From positions 496,001 through 560,000 of the forward strand of contig NZ_JBHTFQ010000002.1 in the NCBI RefSeq assembly GCF_042666235.1: DNA of 64,000 bases, in the 5' to 3' direction. This document shows positions 1 through 8,225 of the stretch, one piece after another. Source of the DNA: Halodurantibacterium daqingensis. GTDB lineage: Bacteria; Pseudomonadota; Alphaproteobacteria; Rhodobacterales; Rhodobacteraceae. Position 1 is the stretch's first letter. The number at the start of each line of letters is the position of its first letter. The notes below the pieces were generated by a model. The model made no database searches, had not been told where the DNA came from, and saw only the letters and a program-made list of their open reading frames with translations. Made by a program: the position numbers and the translations under genes.

Positions 1-1051
1 ACATGAAGCCGCGCCCGACCATGACGGCATCCGCTCCGCAGGCGACCGCCCGCAGAATGTCGAGGCCGGACATCACGCCCCCGTCCAGCAGGACCGGCAT
101 CGGGCCTGCCGCGTGTCGCACCGCGGGCAACACATCCAGGGGGGCCGGGGCGGCATCGAACTGCCGTCCTCCGTGGTTGGAGACCACGATGCCATCGGCG
201 CCATGCGCCCGCGCACGTTCCGCATCGCGCGGATCCATGATGCCCTTGATGACGAGGTCGCCGTCCCAGACCTGCCGCAGGCGGGCGATGAATTCCCAGG
301 TCGCGGCCCCACCCGCACGGGCCTGCCGGGCATACTGGACCAGCGGCATGTCAGCGGGGCAGTGGGCTTCCAGGTTGCGGAACTGCGGCCGCCCTTCACG
401 CGCAAGGGCGGCCAGCCAGGCGGGGCGCAGCGCGGCCGCCAGTGCCATTCGGGGATGAAGACGGAACGGCAAGGCAAGGCGGTTGCGCATGTCCGGCACC
501 CGCCGCGCCGGAAGGGGGATGTCTATGGTCAGCGCAAGGACCCGGACGCCTGCGGCCTTGGCGCGCGCGACAAGCGCAAGGCTGTCCCGGTGGTCCTGCT
601 CGGGCATCGTGTAAAGCTGAAACCACACTGACTCTGCCGCCAGTGCGACGGCTTCTTCCAGCCGCGTCGCCGAAAGCGTTCCGATCATGTAGGGAATGTT
701 GCGGGCGGCTGCGGTCCGGGCCAGATGACGCCCCGCGCCCGGCCAGATCGCCCCGTCCATTCCGACGGGCGCGATGAGCAGCGGCGCCGCGTAGGTCCGG
801 CCGAACAGCGCCACGCTCGGGTCGGTGGCACCCACGTCGACTGCATGACGGGGGCAGATTTCGGTCGCGTCGAAGGCCGCGCGGTTGCGGGGATGGCCGG
901 TTTGCCGATCCGTCCCGCCCTGAAGGAAGTCATAGCAGAACGAGGGAATCCGCCGCCGCGCCTTGCGTTCAAGAAAGGCAAGTGTGGGGCTTTCGGCGCG
1001 CATCGCCGCAAGCCGGGCAGGGGAGGTTCCAGTCGCCGTCGATTGTCTCAT
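1..1051 (-). CDS. FMN-dependent 2-hydroxy-acid dehydrogenase (lactate/mandelate type), 3' end cut by window edge
   Basis: The reading frame runs from an ATG at 1051 off the left edge, giving 350 residues of a family that is usually about 380 long. The ATG is preceded by a GGGAGGAGG ribosome site. The protein shows the alpha-hydroxy-acid oxidase fold signature: an N-terminal IPSFCYDFLQGGTD stretch near residue 35, LLIAPVGM near 95, and the active-site motif SNHGGRQ at 291-297, in which His and Arg bind and activate the 2-hydroxy acid. It ends within the FMN-phosphate segment (GADAVMVGRGF). Family members oxidise L-lactate, glycolate or (S)-mandelate and pass electrons to quinone or oxygen. The gene diverges from a TRAP transporter operon, so the two may share a substrate. 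LldD versus MdlB cannot be decided from sequence alone. Confidence 0.9.
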   Translation of the reverse strand, partial: MRQSTATGTSPARLAAMRAESPTLAFLERKARRRIPSFCYDFLQGGTDRQTGHPRNRAAFDATEICPRHAVDVGATDPSVALFGRTYAAPLLIAPVGMDGAIWPGAGRHLARTAAARNIPYMIGTLSATRLEEAVALAAESVWFQLYTMPEQDHRDSLALVARAKAAGVRVLALTIDIPLPARRVPDMRNRLALPFRLHPRMALAAALRPAWLAALAREGRPQFRNLEAHCPADMPLVQYARQARAGGAATWEFIARLRQVWDGDLVIKGIMDPRDAERARAHGADGIVVSNHGGRQFDAAPAPLDVLPAVRHAAGPMPVLLDGGVMSGLDILRAVACGADAVMVGRGFM

Positions 1052-1165
1052 TCGTCGCCTCCTCCCATGGCTCTGAAATAAAACGACAGGCCATTTTGCA
1101 TACATTGGCACGGATCGGCACAGCCGCCCCGGCCGGGCATCGTCATTGGGTGCGATGTTGTTTTT

Positions 1166-1197
1166 TCTTGTCAGGCAAGAGTATTCATGCTGATATT
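1166..1197 (+). promoter_or_regulatory. Candidate promoter with overlapping inverted repeat for the TRAP operon
   Basis: TTGTCA at 1168-1173 and GATATT at 1192-1197 are 18 bases apart and resemble -35 and -10 elements. A perfect 5-base inverted repeat, TCTTG-tcagg-CAAGA, lies at 1166-1180 over the -35. This placement suits a repressor operator. The region is clearly more AT-rich than its surroundings. It lies in the 210-base gap between the divergent dehydrogenase and the first binding-protein gene, so it could control both. No regulator gene is next to it. Confidence 0.4.
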
Positions 1198-1261
1198 CGG
1201 ACACAAGACAAGAAGAACATGAAAGGCACATACATCTTCTGACTGCGAATGGGAGGATTCA

Positions 1262-2284
1262 ATGTATACGAAGATGCTATCGGCATGCGGTGTAGCCGCA
1301 TGCCTTGCTCTGCCATCCGGGGCGACCGCACAAGAGCTTGGTCTTGCCCATTGGGTTCCGGGAACCCACCCCCTGCAAACGTTGGGAATGGAGCCCTGGG
1401 CCGCGTCCATCGCCGAGGCATCCCAGGGCCGGATCACCATCACGATCTTCCCTGCCCAGCAGCTCGGCGCGGCGGCAGATCACTATGATATGGCAAGGGA
1501 CGGGATTGCGGACATCGGTTTCATCAATCCCGGATATCAGCCCGGCCGTTTTCCGATCATTGCCGCGGCCGAGCTTCCGTTCCTGTTCGCCAATGCCAAG
1601 GGAGGGGCGGCGGCGCTGACGGAATGGTACGACGCCTATGCCGAGCAGGAGATGGGCGACGTCTATTTCTGCATGGCGCTGCTGCATGATCCGGGGACAT
1701 TTCATGGCAAGCAGCCGATCGTGGTTCCCGAAGATGTCCGCGGCAAGAACGTGCGCCCGGCCAATGCGACGCAGGCGCGGTTCGTGAACCTTCTGGGCGG
1801 TGCCTCGATTCAGGTGTCGGCCCCGGAAATGCGCGAGGTGTTGTCCAAGGGCGCTGCAGATATTACCCAGGCACCGTGGGAATCGCTCTACATCTTTGGC
1901 GCGGACACGCTTGTGACGCATCACCTTGACGCGCCGATCTACGGGTCGATCAATGCCTTTGTCATGAACAAGGCGCTGGTGGAGGGCATGAGCCCGGAAG
2001 ATCGCGCCGTGATCGACGATCACTGCACCCCCGAATGGGCCGAACGCATGTCGGCCGGATGGGCGGATGTGGAGGCCGCGGGCCGCGACAAGATCGCCGC
2101 CGATCCTGCCCATACGCTTCATCGTCCGAACGAGGAGCAGATGGAGCTCTGGCACCAGGCGGCGGCCCCCCTTACCGAGGAATGGAAACAGGCCATGGCC
2201 GGCACGGGGCTGGATGCCGACGAGGTTCTGAATGGCCTGATCGCCGCGCTTCAGGCGCACGACTCGTACGCAGGCGACCAGTAA
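1262..2284 (+). CDS. TRAP transporter periplasmic solute-binding protein (DctP family), copy 1
   Basis: A 340-residue binding protein of the TRAP DctP family. It has a signal peptide (about residues 1-23, ending SGATA) and then the family landmarks: HWVPGTHPL, a DHYDMARDGIADIGFINPGYQPGRF stretch that helps form the ligand site, and a VPEDVRGKNVRP segment holding the conserved Arg that usually grips the substrate carboxylate. TRAP binding proteins deliver organic acids to the DctQM membrane unit using the ion gradient. The ATG follows GGGAGGA at 1251. It is the same length as the next gene and closely similar to it, so the two are tandem paralogues. Its 5' part is less GC-rich than its neighbours. 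The substrate is unknown; a 2-hydroxy or aromatic acid fits the surroundings. Confidence 0.9.
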   Translation: MYTKMLSACGVAACLALPSGATAQELGLAHWVPGTHPLQTLGMEPWAASIAEASQGRITITIFPAQQLGAAADHYDMARDGIADIGFINPGYQPGRFPIIAAAELPFLFANAKGGAAALTEWYDAYAEQEMGDVYFCMALLHDPGTFHGKQPIVVPEDVRGKNVRPANATQARFVNLLGGASIQVSAPEMREVLSKGAADITQAPWESLYIFGADTLVTHHLDAPIYGSINAFVMNKALVEGMSPEDRAVIDDHCTPEWAERMSAGWADVEAAGRDKIAADPAHTLHRPNEEQMELWHQAAAPLTEEWKQAMAGTGLDADEVLNGLIAALQAHDSYAGDQ

Positions 2285-2370
2285 GAGTAACGGCGACCCG
2301 GCCAGAGGAGGGCTGGCCGGGACATGTCAGGCCCCGCATGGGGCCGAATATCGTTTCAGGGAGGAAACGC

Positions 2371-3393
2371 ATGACGATCAAGCAGTTGGCGCTTGTCGGG
2401 GTTCTGGCCCTTTCGACGGCGCTTCCGGCCGGCGCGGCCGATGTTGAACTGACGCTTTCGCACTGGGTGCCGGGGACTCACCCGCTCCACGTGACGGGAA
2501 TGGAGCCTTGGGCCGAGTCGATCCGCGACGCATCGAACGGGCGGATCGAGATCACGATCTATCCCGCACAGCAGCTCGGCAACGCGGCCGACCACTACGA
2601 CATGGCGCGCGACATGGTGGTGGACATCGGCTTCATCAATCCGGGCTACCAGCCGGGCCGGTTCCCGATCCTTGCCGCGGGCGAACTGCCCTTCATGTTC
2701 TCCAATGCCGTTTCGGGGTCGCGGGCGCTGCACGAATGGTACGCCCAATATGCCGAACAGGAAATGGCGGATGTCCATGTCTGCATGGTGCACCTGCACG
2801 ACCCGGGCACGCTGCATTCCAAGACCGGTCCGCTGCTGGTACCTGAGGATCTGCGCGGCAAGAACATCCGCCCGGCCCACGCCACGATGGCCCGGCTGGT
2901 CAGCGCCCTTGGCGGAGCTTCAGTTCAGGTGCCTGCGCCGGAAATCCGCGAGCTTCTGTCGAAGGGCGCTGCGGACATGACTGCGTCACCCTGGGGGTCT
3001 GTCTTCACATTCGGGCTCGAGGATGCGGTCACACACCACCTGGATATGCCCTTTTACGCCACAACCTTCGCCTTCGTGATGAACAAGACGGTGGTTGACG
3101 GTCTCTCTCCCGAGGATCGGGAAGTGATCGACGCGCATTGCTCGCCCGAATGGTCCGAACGTATCGCCACCGAATGGGCCGCATACGAAGCTGCCGGACG
3201 CGAGCGCCTGCTGGCGACGGAGGATCACACCTTCCACACCCCTGATGCCGCGCAGATCCAGCTCTGGAAAGCAGCCGGCGCGCCGCTGACCGATGAATGG
3301 AAGCGCGCCGTCAGCGCCGCCGGGCATGACGCCGACGCGATCTACGAAAGCTTCATCGAGACCTTGCGCCGGCACAACGCGCTGGTCGAGTGA
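2371..3393 (+). CDS. TRAP transporter periplasmic solute-binding protein (DctP family), copy 2
   Basis: A second 340-residue DctP-type binding protein. The ATG at 2371 follows a CAGGGAGGAAAC ribosome site and opens a typical signal peptide ending PAGAA near residue 23. Landmarks match copy 1 position by position: LSHWVPGTHPL, DHYDMARDMVVDIGFINPG, and VPEDLRGKNIRP with the substrate-binding Arg. More than half of all residues look identical to copy 1 over the whole length, so this is a tandem duplication that has since diverged. It sits 45 bases ahead of dctQ and is the copy next to the membrane subunits, so it is the likelier main partner of DctQM. The ligand cannot be named from sequence. 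Confidence 0.9.
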   Translation: MTIKQLALVGVLALSTALPAGAADVELTLSHWVPGTHPLHVTGMEPWAESIRDASNGRIEITIYPAQQLGNAADHYDMARDMVVDIGFINPGYQPGRFPILAAGELPFMFSNAVSGSRALHEWYAQYAEQEMADVHVCMVHLHDPGTLHSKTGPLLVPEDLRGKNIRPAHATMARLVSALGGASVQVPAPEIRELLSKGAADMTASPWGSVFTFGLEDAVTHHLDMPFYATTFAFVMNKTVVDGLSPEDREVIDAHCSPEWSERIATEWAAYEAAGRERLLATEDHTFHTPDAAQIQLWKAAGAPLTDEWKRAVSAAGHDADAIYESFIETLRRHNALVE

Positions 3394-3437
3394 TCTCGGA
3401 CAGCCCGCCCGCGTTCGGGCGGGCCTTGGGAGACATC

Positions 3438-3956
3438 ATGTTCCGTAAGCTCGAAACATTCTGCGAGCTGGTGGAGCGGGTTGCGGGGGTTCTGCTCGCA
3501 CTCGTTACGCTGCTCATCGTCGCGTCGGCGGTCGGTCGCTATGTTCTGGCGACGCCGGTTCCCGATGCCTTCGACCTGTCGCGCTTCCTGATCGGTGCCT
3601 GCATCATGTGGGGCTTTGCCTCGGTCGGTTATCGTGGCGGACATATTTCGGTGGATCTGTTCGTGGAAATGGCCTCTCGCCGCTGGCGGCGGGTGATCGA
3701 TCTGTTCGCCTGGGCGACGCTGCTGTTCTTTGCCGTGCTGCTGACCTGGAAGATGTGGGGCCGCGTCACCGGCGCCTTCGCCAGCAACGAAAGCACCTTT
3801 GATCTGCGCCTGCCGGTCTGGCCGCTGCTTGCGCTGATCTGGGCGGGGGCAGCGGCAAGCGTCATCACGATCGCCTTGCGGGTCGTCACCATCGCCATCG
3901 GGCGCGAACCACTGCAAAACATCGAACAGGAAAGCGCTCTCAATGACCCTCGGTGA
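3438..3956 (+). CDS. TRAP transporter small membrane subunit (DctQ family)
   Basis: A 172-residue protein with four predicted membrane segments (about residues 14-36, 52-70, 92-112, 130-152), the usual topology of DctQ. This small subunit joins the binding protein to the large permease. The ATG at 3438 is chosen because GGGAG lies five bases before it; a GTG at 3390 would give 16 extra residues without membrane character. The gene overlaps dctM by 14 bases, which indicates translational coupling. It carries the family's RFLIGACIMWGFASVGYRGGHI-like region between helices 2 and 3. It belongs to the same operon as the two binding proteins. Confidence 0.88.
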   Translation: MFRKLETFCELVERVAGVLLALVTLLIVASAVGRYVLATPVPDAFDLSRFLIGACIMWGFASVGYRGGHISVDLFVEMASRRWRRVIDLFAWATLLFFAVLLTWKMWGRVTGAFASNESTFDLRLPVWPLLALIWAGAAASVITIALRVVTIAIGREPLQNIEQESALNDPR

Positions 3957-5238
3957 CTGGACGGCTCTTCTGGGATTTGGCGCGCTGTTTTCGCTGATCG
4001 CCTTGCGCGTTCCGATCGGGATTGCCATGGGCCTGGTAGGCATCTTCGGCTTTGCCGCCGTCCGCGGAATAAACCCGGCGCTGAACCTGCTCACGACCTC
4101 GCCCGTGCGGGTCATGGCGGATTTCAACCTGAGCCTCGTCCCCTTCTTCATCCTGATGGGCGTGCTCGCCACCAATTCCGGCATGTCGAAGGAGATGTTC
4201 AGGGCGGGGAACGCCTGGCTCGGATCGTTCAGGGGCGGGCTCGCGCTGTCCACCATTGCGGCCTGTTCGGGGTTCTCCGCCATCTGTGGCAGTTCGGTGG
4301 CCACGGCCGCCACCATGAGCAAGGTCGCGCTGCCAGAGATGAAGCGCGCCGGCTATAGCGATGCGACCGCGTCGGGCGTGGTGGCTGCCGGCGGAACGCT
4401 TGGCATCCTGATCCCGCCTTCGGTGGTTCTGGTGGTCTATGCCTACATCACCGAAACGGATGTGGGTCAGTTGTTCATCGCGGGGATCATTCCGGGCATC
4501 CTGGCGACGCTGATGTACATGGCGACGGTGCGCATCGCCCACCGCAAGGGCCTGCCACCGGGGGCCAGGTTCGACCTGCGCGAGGCATTCGTGTCGCTCA
4601 AGGGGATCTGGGCGATCAGTCTTTTGTTCATCACCATCATCGGCACGATCTATTTCGGGGTGGCCACGCCCACCGAGGCCGCCGCGATCGGGGCGCTGCT
4701 GACCCTGATCATCGGTGTCGTGCGCGGGCGGCTGAACTGGGAGCGGATCGTGGCCAGCCTGGTCGAGGCGCTGCGGACCTCGGTCGCAGTCTACACGATC
4801 CTTATCGGCGCGGTGTTGTTCGGCTATTTCCTGGCAATCACGCAGTCGCCGCAAAAGCTGACCGCCTTCCTGATCGACCTGGGCTACGGCCCCTATGGAA
4901 CGCTGGCGCTGATCCTGATCTTCTTCGTCATCGCGGGATGTATCCTCGATTCGATGGCGATGATCATCCTGCTTGTGCCGATCGTCTTCCCTGTCATGAT
5001 GCAGCTGGGCTTTGATCCGGTCTGGTTCGGGATCATCATCGTGATGACGGCCGAACTTGGTCTGATCACCCCGCCGGTGGGGATCAACGTCTTTGTCATC
5101 AACTCGATCGCGCGGGACATCAAGCTGACCTCGATCTTCCGAGGAGTGTTCCCGTTCATCATCACCGATATCATCCGGCTCGTGCTGCTGGTGGCCTTCC
5201 CGGCGATCATTCTGTTCCTGCCGATGACAATGAAATGA
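3943..5238 (+). CDS. TRAP transporter large permease (DctM family)
   Basis: A 431-residue permease of the DctM family with about twelve hydrophobic segments. It is the ion-coupled translocating subunit of the TRAP system in the cytoplasmic membrane. Recognisable family stretches are FSAICGSSVATAATM near residue 105-120, GGTLGILIPPS near 143-153, and AELGLITPPVGINVFVIN near 368-385. Length is normal for the family. The start overlaps the end of dctQ by 14 bases. It completes a transporter with the two upstream binding proteins. Confidence 0.92.
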   Translation: MTLGDWTALLGFGALFSLIALRVPIGIAMGLVGIFGFAAVRGINPALNLLTTSPVRVMADFNLSLVPFFILMGVLATNSGMSKEMFRAGNAWLGSFRGGLALSTIAACSGFSAICGSSVATAATMSKVALPEMKRAGYSDATASGVVAAGGTLGILIPPSVVLVVYAYITETDVGQLFIAGIIPGILATLMYMATVRIAHRKGLPPGARFDLREAFVSLKGIWAISLLFITIIGTIYFGVATPTEAAAIGALLTLIIGVVRGRLNWERIVASLVEALRTSVAVYTILIGAVLFGYFLAITQSPQKLTAFLIDLGYGPYGTLALILIFFVIAGCILDSMAMIILLVPIVFPVMMQLGFDPVWFGIIIVMTAELGLITPPVGINVFVINSIARDIKLTSIFRGVFPFIITDIIRLVLLVAFPAIILFLPMTMK

Positions 5239-5245
5239 CGCCAAG

Positions 5246-5719
5246 ATGACGCTGACCCACGATGATATCGCTGCCCCCGGGCTTCGCCACCTTTGCGATC
5301 TGGAGGCGACGCTGGGGCCGATGATGGTGCCGGGAGACGTGCAGGCAGGACAGCGGCGCATGGTCCCCATCACCGGAGGGCGCGTGACGGGGCGGCTGCG
5401 GGGGCATGTGCTGAACCTGGGCGCAGACTGGCAGACGATCCTCCCGGACCGGGCAGAGCTTGATACCCGCTACGCCATTGAAACAGAGGACGGCGCAGTG
5501 ATCGACGTGCGGAACTTCGGCATCCGCCACGGCCCGGCCGATGTGCTGGACCGTGTGGCGGCGGGCGAGGTAGTGGACCCCGCGCTTTACTACATGCGCA
5601 CCCATCCGCGGCTGATGACCGGCGATCCGCGTTATGAGTGGCTGAACCGGACGATCCTGCTGGGAACGGGGGCGCGGCTGGCAGACAGGGTGCTCATCCG
5701 CTTTTACGAGGTGACATGA
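5246..5719 (+). CDS. DUF3237 family protein
   Basis: A 157-residue soluble protein starting seven bases after dctM, so it is probably the last gene of the TRAP operon. It has the DUF3237 pattern: an N-terminal strand (LRHLCDLEATLGP), PITGGRVTGRLRGHVLNLGADWQ near residue 42-65, YAIETEDGAVIDVRNFGIRHGP near 80-100, and YYMRTHPRLMTGDPRYEWLNRTILLGTG near 116-142. No catalytic function is established for this family. Members are often found beside aromatic- or organic-acid catabolic genes, which agrees with the hpa operon downstream. No signal peptide or membrane segment is visible. Confidence 0.8.
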   Translation: MTLTHDDIAAPGLRHLCDLEATLGPMMVPGDVQAGQRRMVPITGGRVTGRLRGHVLNLGADWQTILPDRAELDTRYAIETEDGAVIDVRNFGIRHGPADVLDRVAAGEVVDPALYYMRTHPRLMTGDPRYEWLNRTILLGTGARLADRVLIRFYEVT

Positions 5720-6230
5720 CGAAGGCCCATCCGGCGAAGCGGGCCATCGCGTCTGCGCGAAGTCTCGGCTGCCGCGGCAAGCCCGCTGGGTCACGGATGG
5801 CTCACGCTCGCTGAGGCGACAGGCCCGGGCGGGGCAGGGCAACCGCGCCTGGCTGCGGGTCGGGTTCAGCCGTCGGCACCAGGATCTTTGACAGCCGGTT
5901 GCGTGTCACCGGTCGAACTGTCCGGTGCAGTCCCGGCTTTCGGGTTGCCAGAGATCATCATGCCGGACGGCCTGGCCGGAGCCGGTCGGACCTGCCGGGG
6001 GTTCCTGCTCGGGACCCCGGTTCAGCATCTTCCCGCATCGCGGTGCGATAAAGACCCATGCGATGAGGTTGGCGGACAGACCAGCGGTTCGATTCCGCAG
6101 ATCCGTCAGGACCGCTTCGCGCGAAGGTGCTTCCACGTCTTGTCGTCACCGGAAGAGCAAGCCCTCGCGATACGCGCTGCCTGCCCGGCTTCCTGTGCCG
6201 GCGCCGGTGTGGCCTTGGTCAAGCGCCCCA
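5720..6230. other. Intergenic region without a convincing gene
   Basis: About 510 bases between the DUF3237 gene and the hpa promoter. Short open frames occur on both strands (for example 5888-6253 plus and 5906-6136 minus), but none has a ribosome site or a recognisable domain. A GCGGTTCGATTCCGC sequence near 6087 looks like a tRNA T-arm but has no tRNA body around it. The region may be decayed coding sequence or a long control region; nothing decides between these. Confidence 0.5.
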
Positions 6231-6262
6231 TTGACAGGCGCGAAAAAACTTAACATGTTTAG
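6231..6262 (+). promoter_or_regulatory. Candidate promoter and palindromic operator of the hpa operon
   Basis: TTGACA at 6231-6236 is a perfect -35 hexamer. A near-palindrome, CTTAACATGTTTAG (6249-6262, core AACATGTT, one mismatched pair), lies where the -10 should be; CATGTT at 6254-6259 would be a weak -10 with 17-base spacing. A palindrome over the -10 fits repression by a MarR- or GntR-type regulator, as is usual for hpa operons. The patch is AT-rich in a GC-rich region. A GGGGAGG ribosome site follows at 6269. Confidence 0.45.
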
Positions 6263-6281
6263 CAAATAGGGGAGGCGAGTC

Positions 6282-6683
6282 TTGGCACATCTGTCGATGG
6301 ATTATTCCGCAGGCCTGGAAAGGCGCAGCGATCTGGCTGCGCTGGCACAGGCGGCACATCTTGCAATGCTTGAGACGGGCATCTTTCCGGTCGCGGGCAT
6401 TCGCGTGCGGCTTCACCGTGCCGATCATGCCATCGTTGCGGACGGGCTTGCAGAAAACGATTTCCTGGCCATGACCCTTTCGGTCGGGGCCGGACGCAGC
6501 ACATCCGCCCTTCGAGAGGCTGGCGATCTGATCTTTACCGCCGTGAAGGACCAGTTGGCCCTTCCCCTCTCCACCCCGCATTTTGCCCTCTCGCTTGAGG
6601 TCCGCATCATAGATCCGGAGCTGAGCTGGAAGTGCACGCCCATCCATGCGCGCCTGTCGGGCCCCATAAGGACTGAAAGATGA
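6282..6683 (+). CDS. hpaF: 5-carboxymethyl-2-hydroxymuconate isomerase (HpaF-like, tautomerase superfamily)
   Basis: A 133-residue protein that aligns with enterobacterial CHMI over ETGIFPVAGIRVRLH (about residues 31-45) and MTLSVGAGRS (62-71). CHMI isomerises the dienol acid formed by HpaE to its conjugated keto form. The start is a TTG at 6282 with GGGGAGG seven bases before; the next ATG, five codons in, would remove a conserved strand. The family uses an N-terminal Pro, exposed after removal of Met, as catalytic base; here the second codon is GCA, so the residue is Ala. Either catalysis differs, activity is low, or the residue varies in this lineage. The gene overlaps hpaE by an ATGA junction and is first in the operon. 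Confidence 0.82.
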   Translation: MAHLSMDYSAGLERRSDLAALAQAAHLAMLETGIFPVAGIRVRLHRADHAIVADGLAENDFLAMTLSVGAGRSTSALREAGDLIFTAVKDQLALPLSTPHFALSLEVRIIDPELSWKCTPIHARLSGPIRTER

Positions 6684-8191
6684 CTGTTCTGGACGACAAC
6701 ATCATTAAGGCCCGCGAGTACATGGCGACCTTCCGCGAGGGCGGCGTGCTGAATCACATAGCCGGCGAAAGCGTGCCCTGTCTCACGGGCGAGACGATGG
6801 ACACCCTGAGCCCCGTCGATGGTTCGGTGTTGGCACAGGTTGCGAAAAGCGGCGCGAAGGATGTCGATCACGCTGTTGCCGCAGCCAAGGCGGCGTTTCC
6901 CGCCTGGTCAACGACCCCCGGGACGGAACGGCGCAAGATCCTGATCAGGGTGGCCGAGGCCATCGAGGCGCGGGCCGAGGAGATCGCCTTCATCGAGTGC
7001 ATGGATACGGGACAGGCACTGCGCTTCATGTCCAAGGCCGCGCTTCGCGGGGCGGCCAACTTCCGCTTCTTTGCCGATCAGGCCCCGGCGGCCGAAGATG
7101 GACGGGTGATGCGCAGCCCCACGCAGATGAACACGACTTCGCGCCGTCCGATCGGGCCGGTGGGGATCATCACGCCGTGGAACACCCCCTTCATGCTGTC
7201 CACCTGGAAGATCGCGCCGGCGCTGGCGGCGGGCTGCACGGTCGTGCACAAGCCCGCCGAGTTCAGCCCGATGACCGCCAAGAAGCTGGTGGAAATCGCC
7301 GAAGAGGCCGGCCTGCCCAAAGGCGTGCTGAACGTGGTCAACGGCCTGGGCGAAACGGCGGGCAAGCGTCTGACCGAACACCCCGATATCAGGGCCATCG
7401 CCTTTGTCGGCGAAAGCCGTACGGGCAGCATGATCATGCGGCAGGGTGCTGATACGCTGAAGCGAGTTCATTTTGAACTGGGCGGCAAGAACCCGGTCAT
7501 CGTGTTCGACGACGCCGACCTGGACCGCGCCGTCGATGCTGCGACCTTCATGATCTACTCCCTCAACGGGGAACGTTGCACGTCGTCCTCGCGTCTGCTG
7601 GTGCAGGACACGATCCACGACGATTTTACCGCCCGGGTGGCAGAGGTGGCCAAACGCATCAAGGTCGGCCATCCGCTTGACCCGGAAACGGTCGTGGGTC
7701 CGCTGATCCACCCCGTGCACGAGCGGAAAGTGCTGTCCTACTTCGACAAGGCCCGGCAAGAGGGCGCGACCATTGCCGCAGGAGGCGAAAAGATCGGCGA
7801 GGCCGGGTGCTTCGTCGCCCCGACGCTCTTTACGGGCGCCACCAATGACATGGCGATTGCGCAAGAGGAAATCTTCGGCCCGGTGCTGACCGCCATCCGC
7901 TTCCGCGACGAGGACGAGGCGCTGGCCCTTGCCAACGACGTGGACTACGGGCTGGCTGCCTATCTCTGGACCCAGGACCTCGACCGCGCCATCCGCATGA
8001 CCGACAGGCTCGAGGCGGGGATGATGTGGGTGAACTCGGAGAACATCCGCCACCTTCCGACGCCATTTGGTGGCGTCAAGGCATCGGGGATCGGCCGCGA
8101 CGGCGGCGACTGGTCGTTCGACTTCTACATGGAAACGGTCAACGTCTCGTTTCCGCGCGCTCACCACAAGATCCCGAAACTGGGCGGCTGA
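6680..8191 (+). CDS. hpaE: 5-carboxymethyl-2-hydroxymuconate semialdehyde dehydrogenase
   Basis: A 503-residue NAD(P)-dependent aldehyde dehydrogenase. Visible landmarks are PWNTP with the oxyanion Asn168, the general base in HFELGGKNP (Glu266), the catalytic nucleophile in NGERCTSSS (Cys300), and EEIFGPVL near residue 395. It oxidises the ring-cleavage semialdehyde to the dicarboxylate in homoprotocatechuate degradation. The exact substrate is inferred from the neighbours: it sits between the CHM isomerase and the dioxygenase. The start overlaps the hpaF stop by ATGA, and hpaD begins 34 bases after its end. Confidence 0.92.
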   Translation: MTVLDDNIIKAREYMATFREGGVLNHIAGESVPCLTGETMDTLSPVDGSVLAQVAKSGAKDVDHAVAAAKAAFPAWSTTPGTERRKILIRVAEAIEARAEEIAFIECMDTGQALRFMSKAALRGAANFRFFADQAPAAEDGRVMRSPTQMNTTSRRPIGPVGIITPWNTPFMLSTWKIAPALAAGCTVVHKPAEFSPMTAKKLVEIAEEAGLPKGVLNVVNGLGETAGKRLTEHPDIRAIAFVGESRTGSMIMRQGADTLKRVHFELGGKNPVIVFDDADLDRAVDAATFMIYSLNGERCTSSSRLLVQDTIHDDFTARVAEVAKRIKVGHPLDPETVVGPLIHPVHERKVLSYFDKARQEGATIAAGGEKIGEAGCFVAPTLFTGATNDMAIAQEEIFGPVLTAIRFRDEDEALALANDVDYGLAAYLWTQDLDRAIRMTDRLEAGMMWVNSENIRHLPTPFGGVKASGIGRDGGDWSFDFYMETVNVSFPRAHHKIPKLGG

Positions 8192-8225
8192 GGCTGCCGG
8201 ACCTGACACTTCTGGGAGAACCTCC

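Noticed and set aside
685..1011. Short minus-strand frames in the first kilobase suggesting a broken gene
   Set aside because: Reading the correct minus frame from 1051 gives one uninterrupted dehydrogenase. The short frames are out of phase.
1096..1112. TTGGCACG-GATC-GGCAC upstream of the dehydrogenase/TRAP genes, looking like a sigma-54 promoter
   Set aside because: The distance from GG to GC is nine bases instead of ten, and sigma-54 promoters do not tolerate this spacing.
6080..6115. GCGGTTCGATTCCGC resembling a tRNA T-arm
   Set aside because: The T-stem is only four pairs, no CCA or acceptor strand follows, and no D- or anticodon arm can be drawn upstream.
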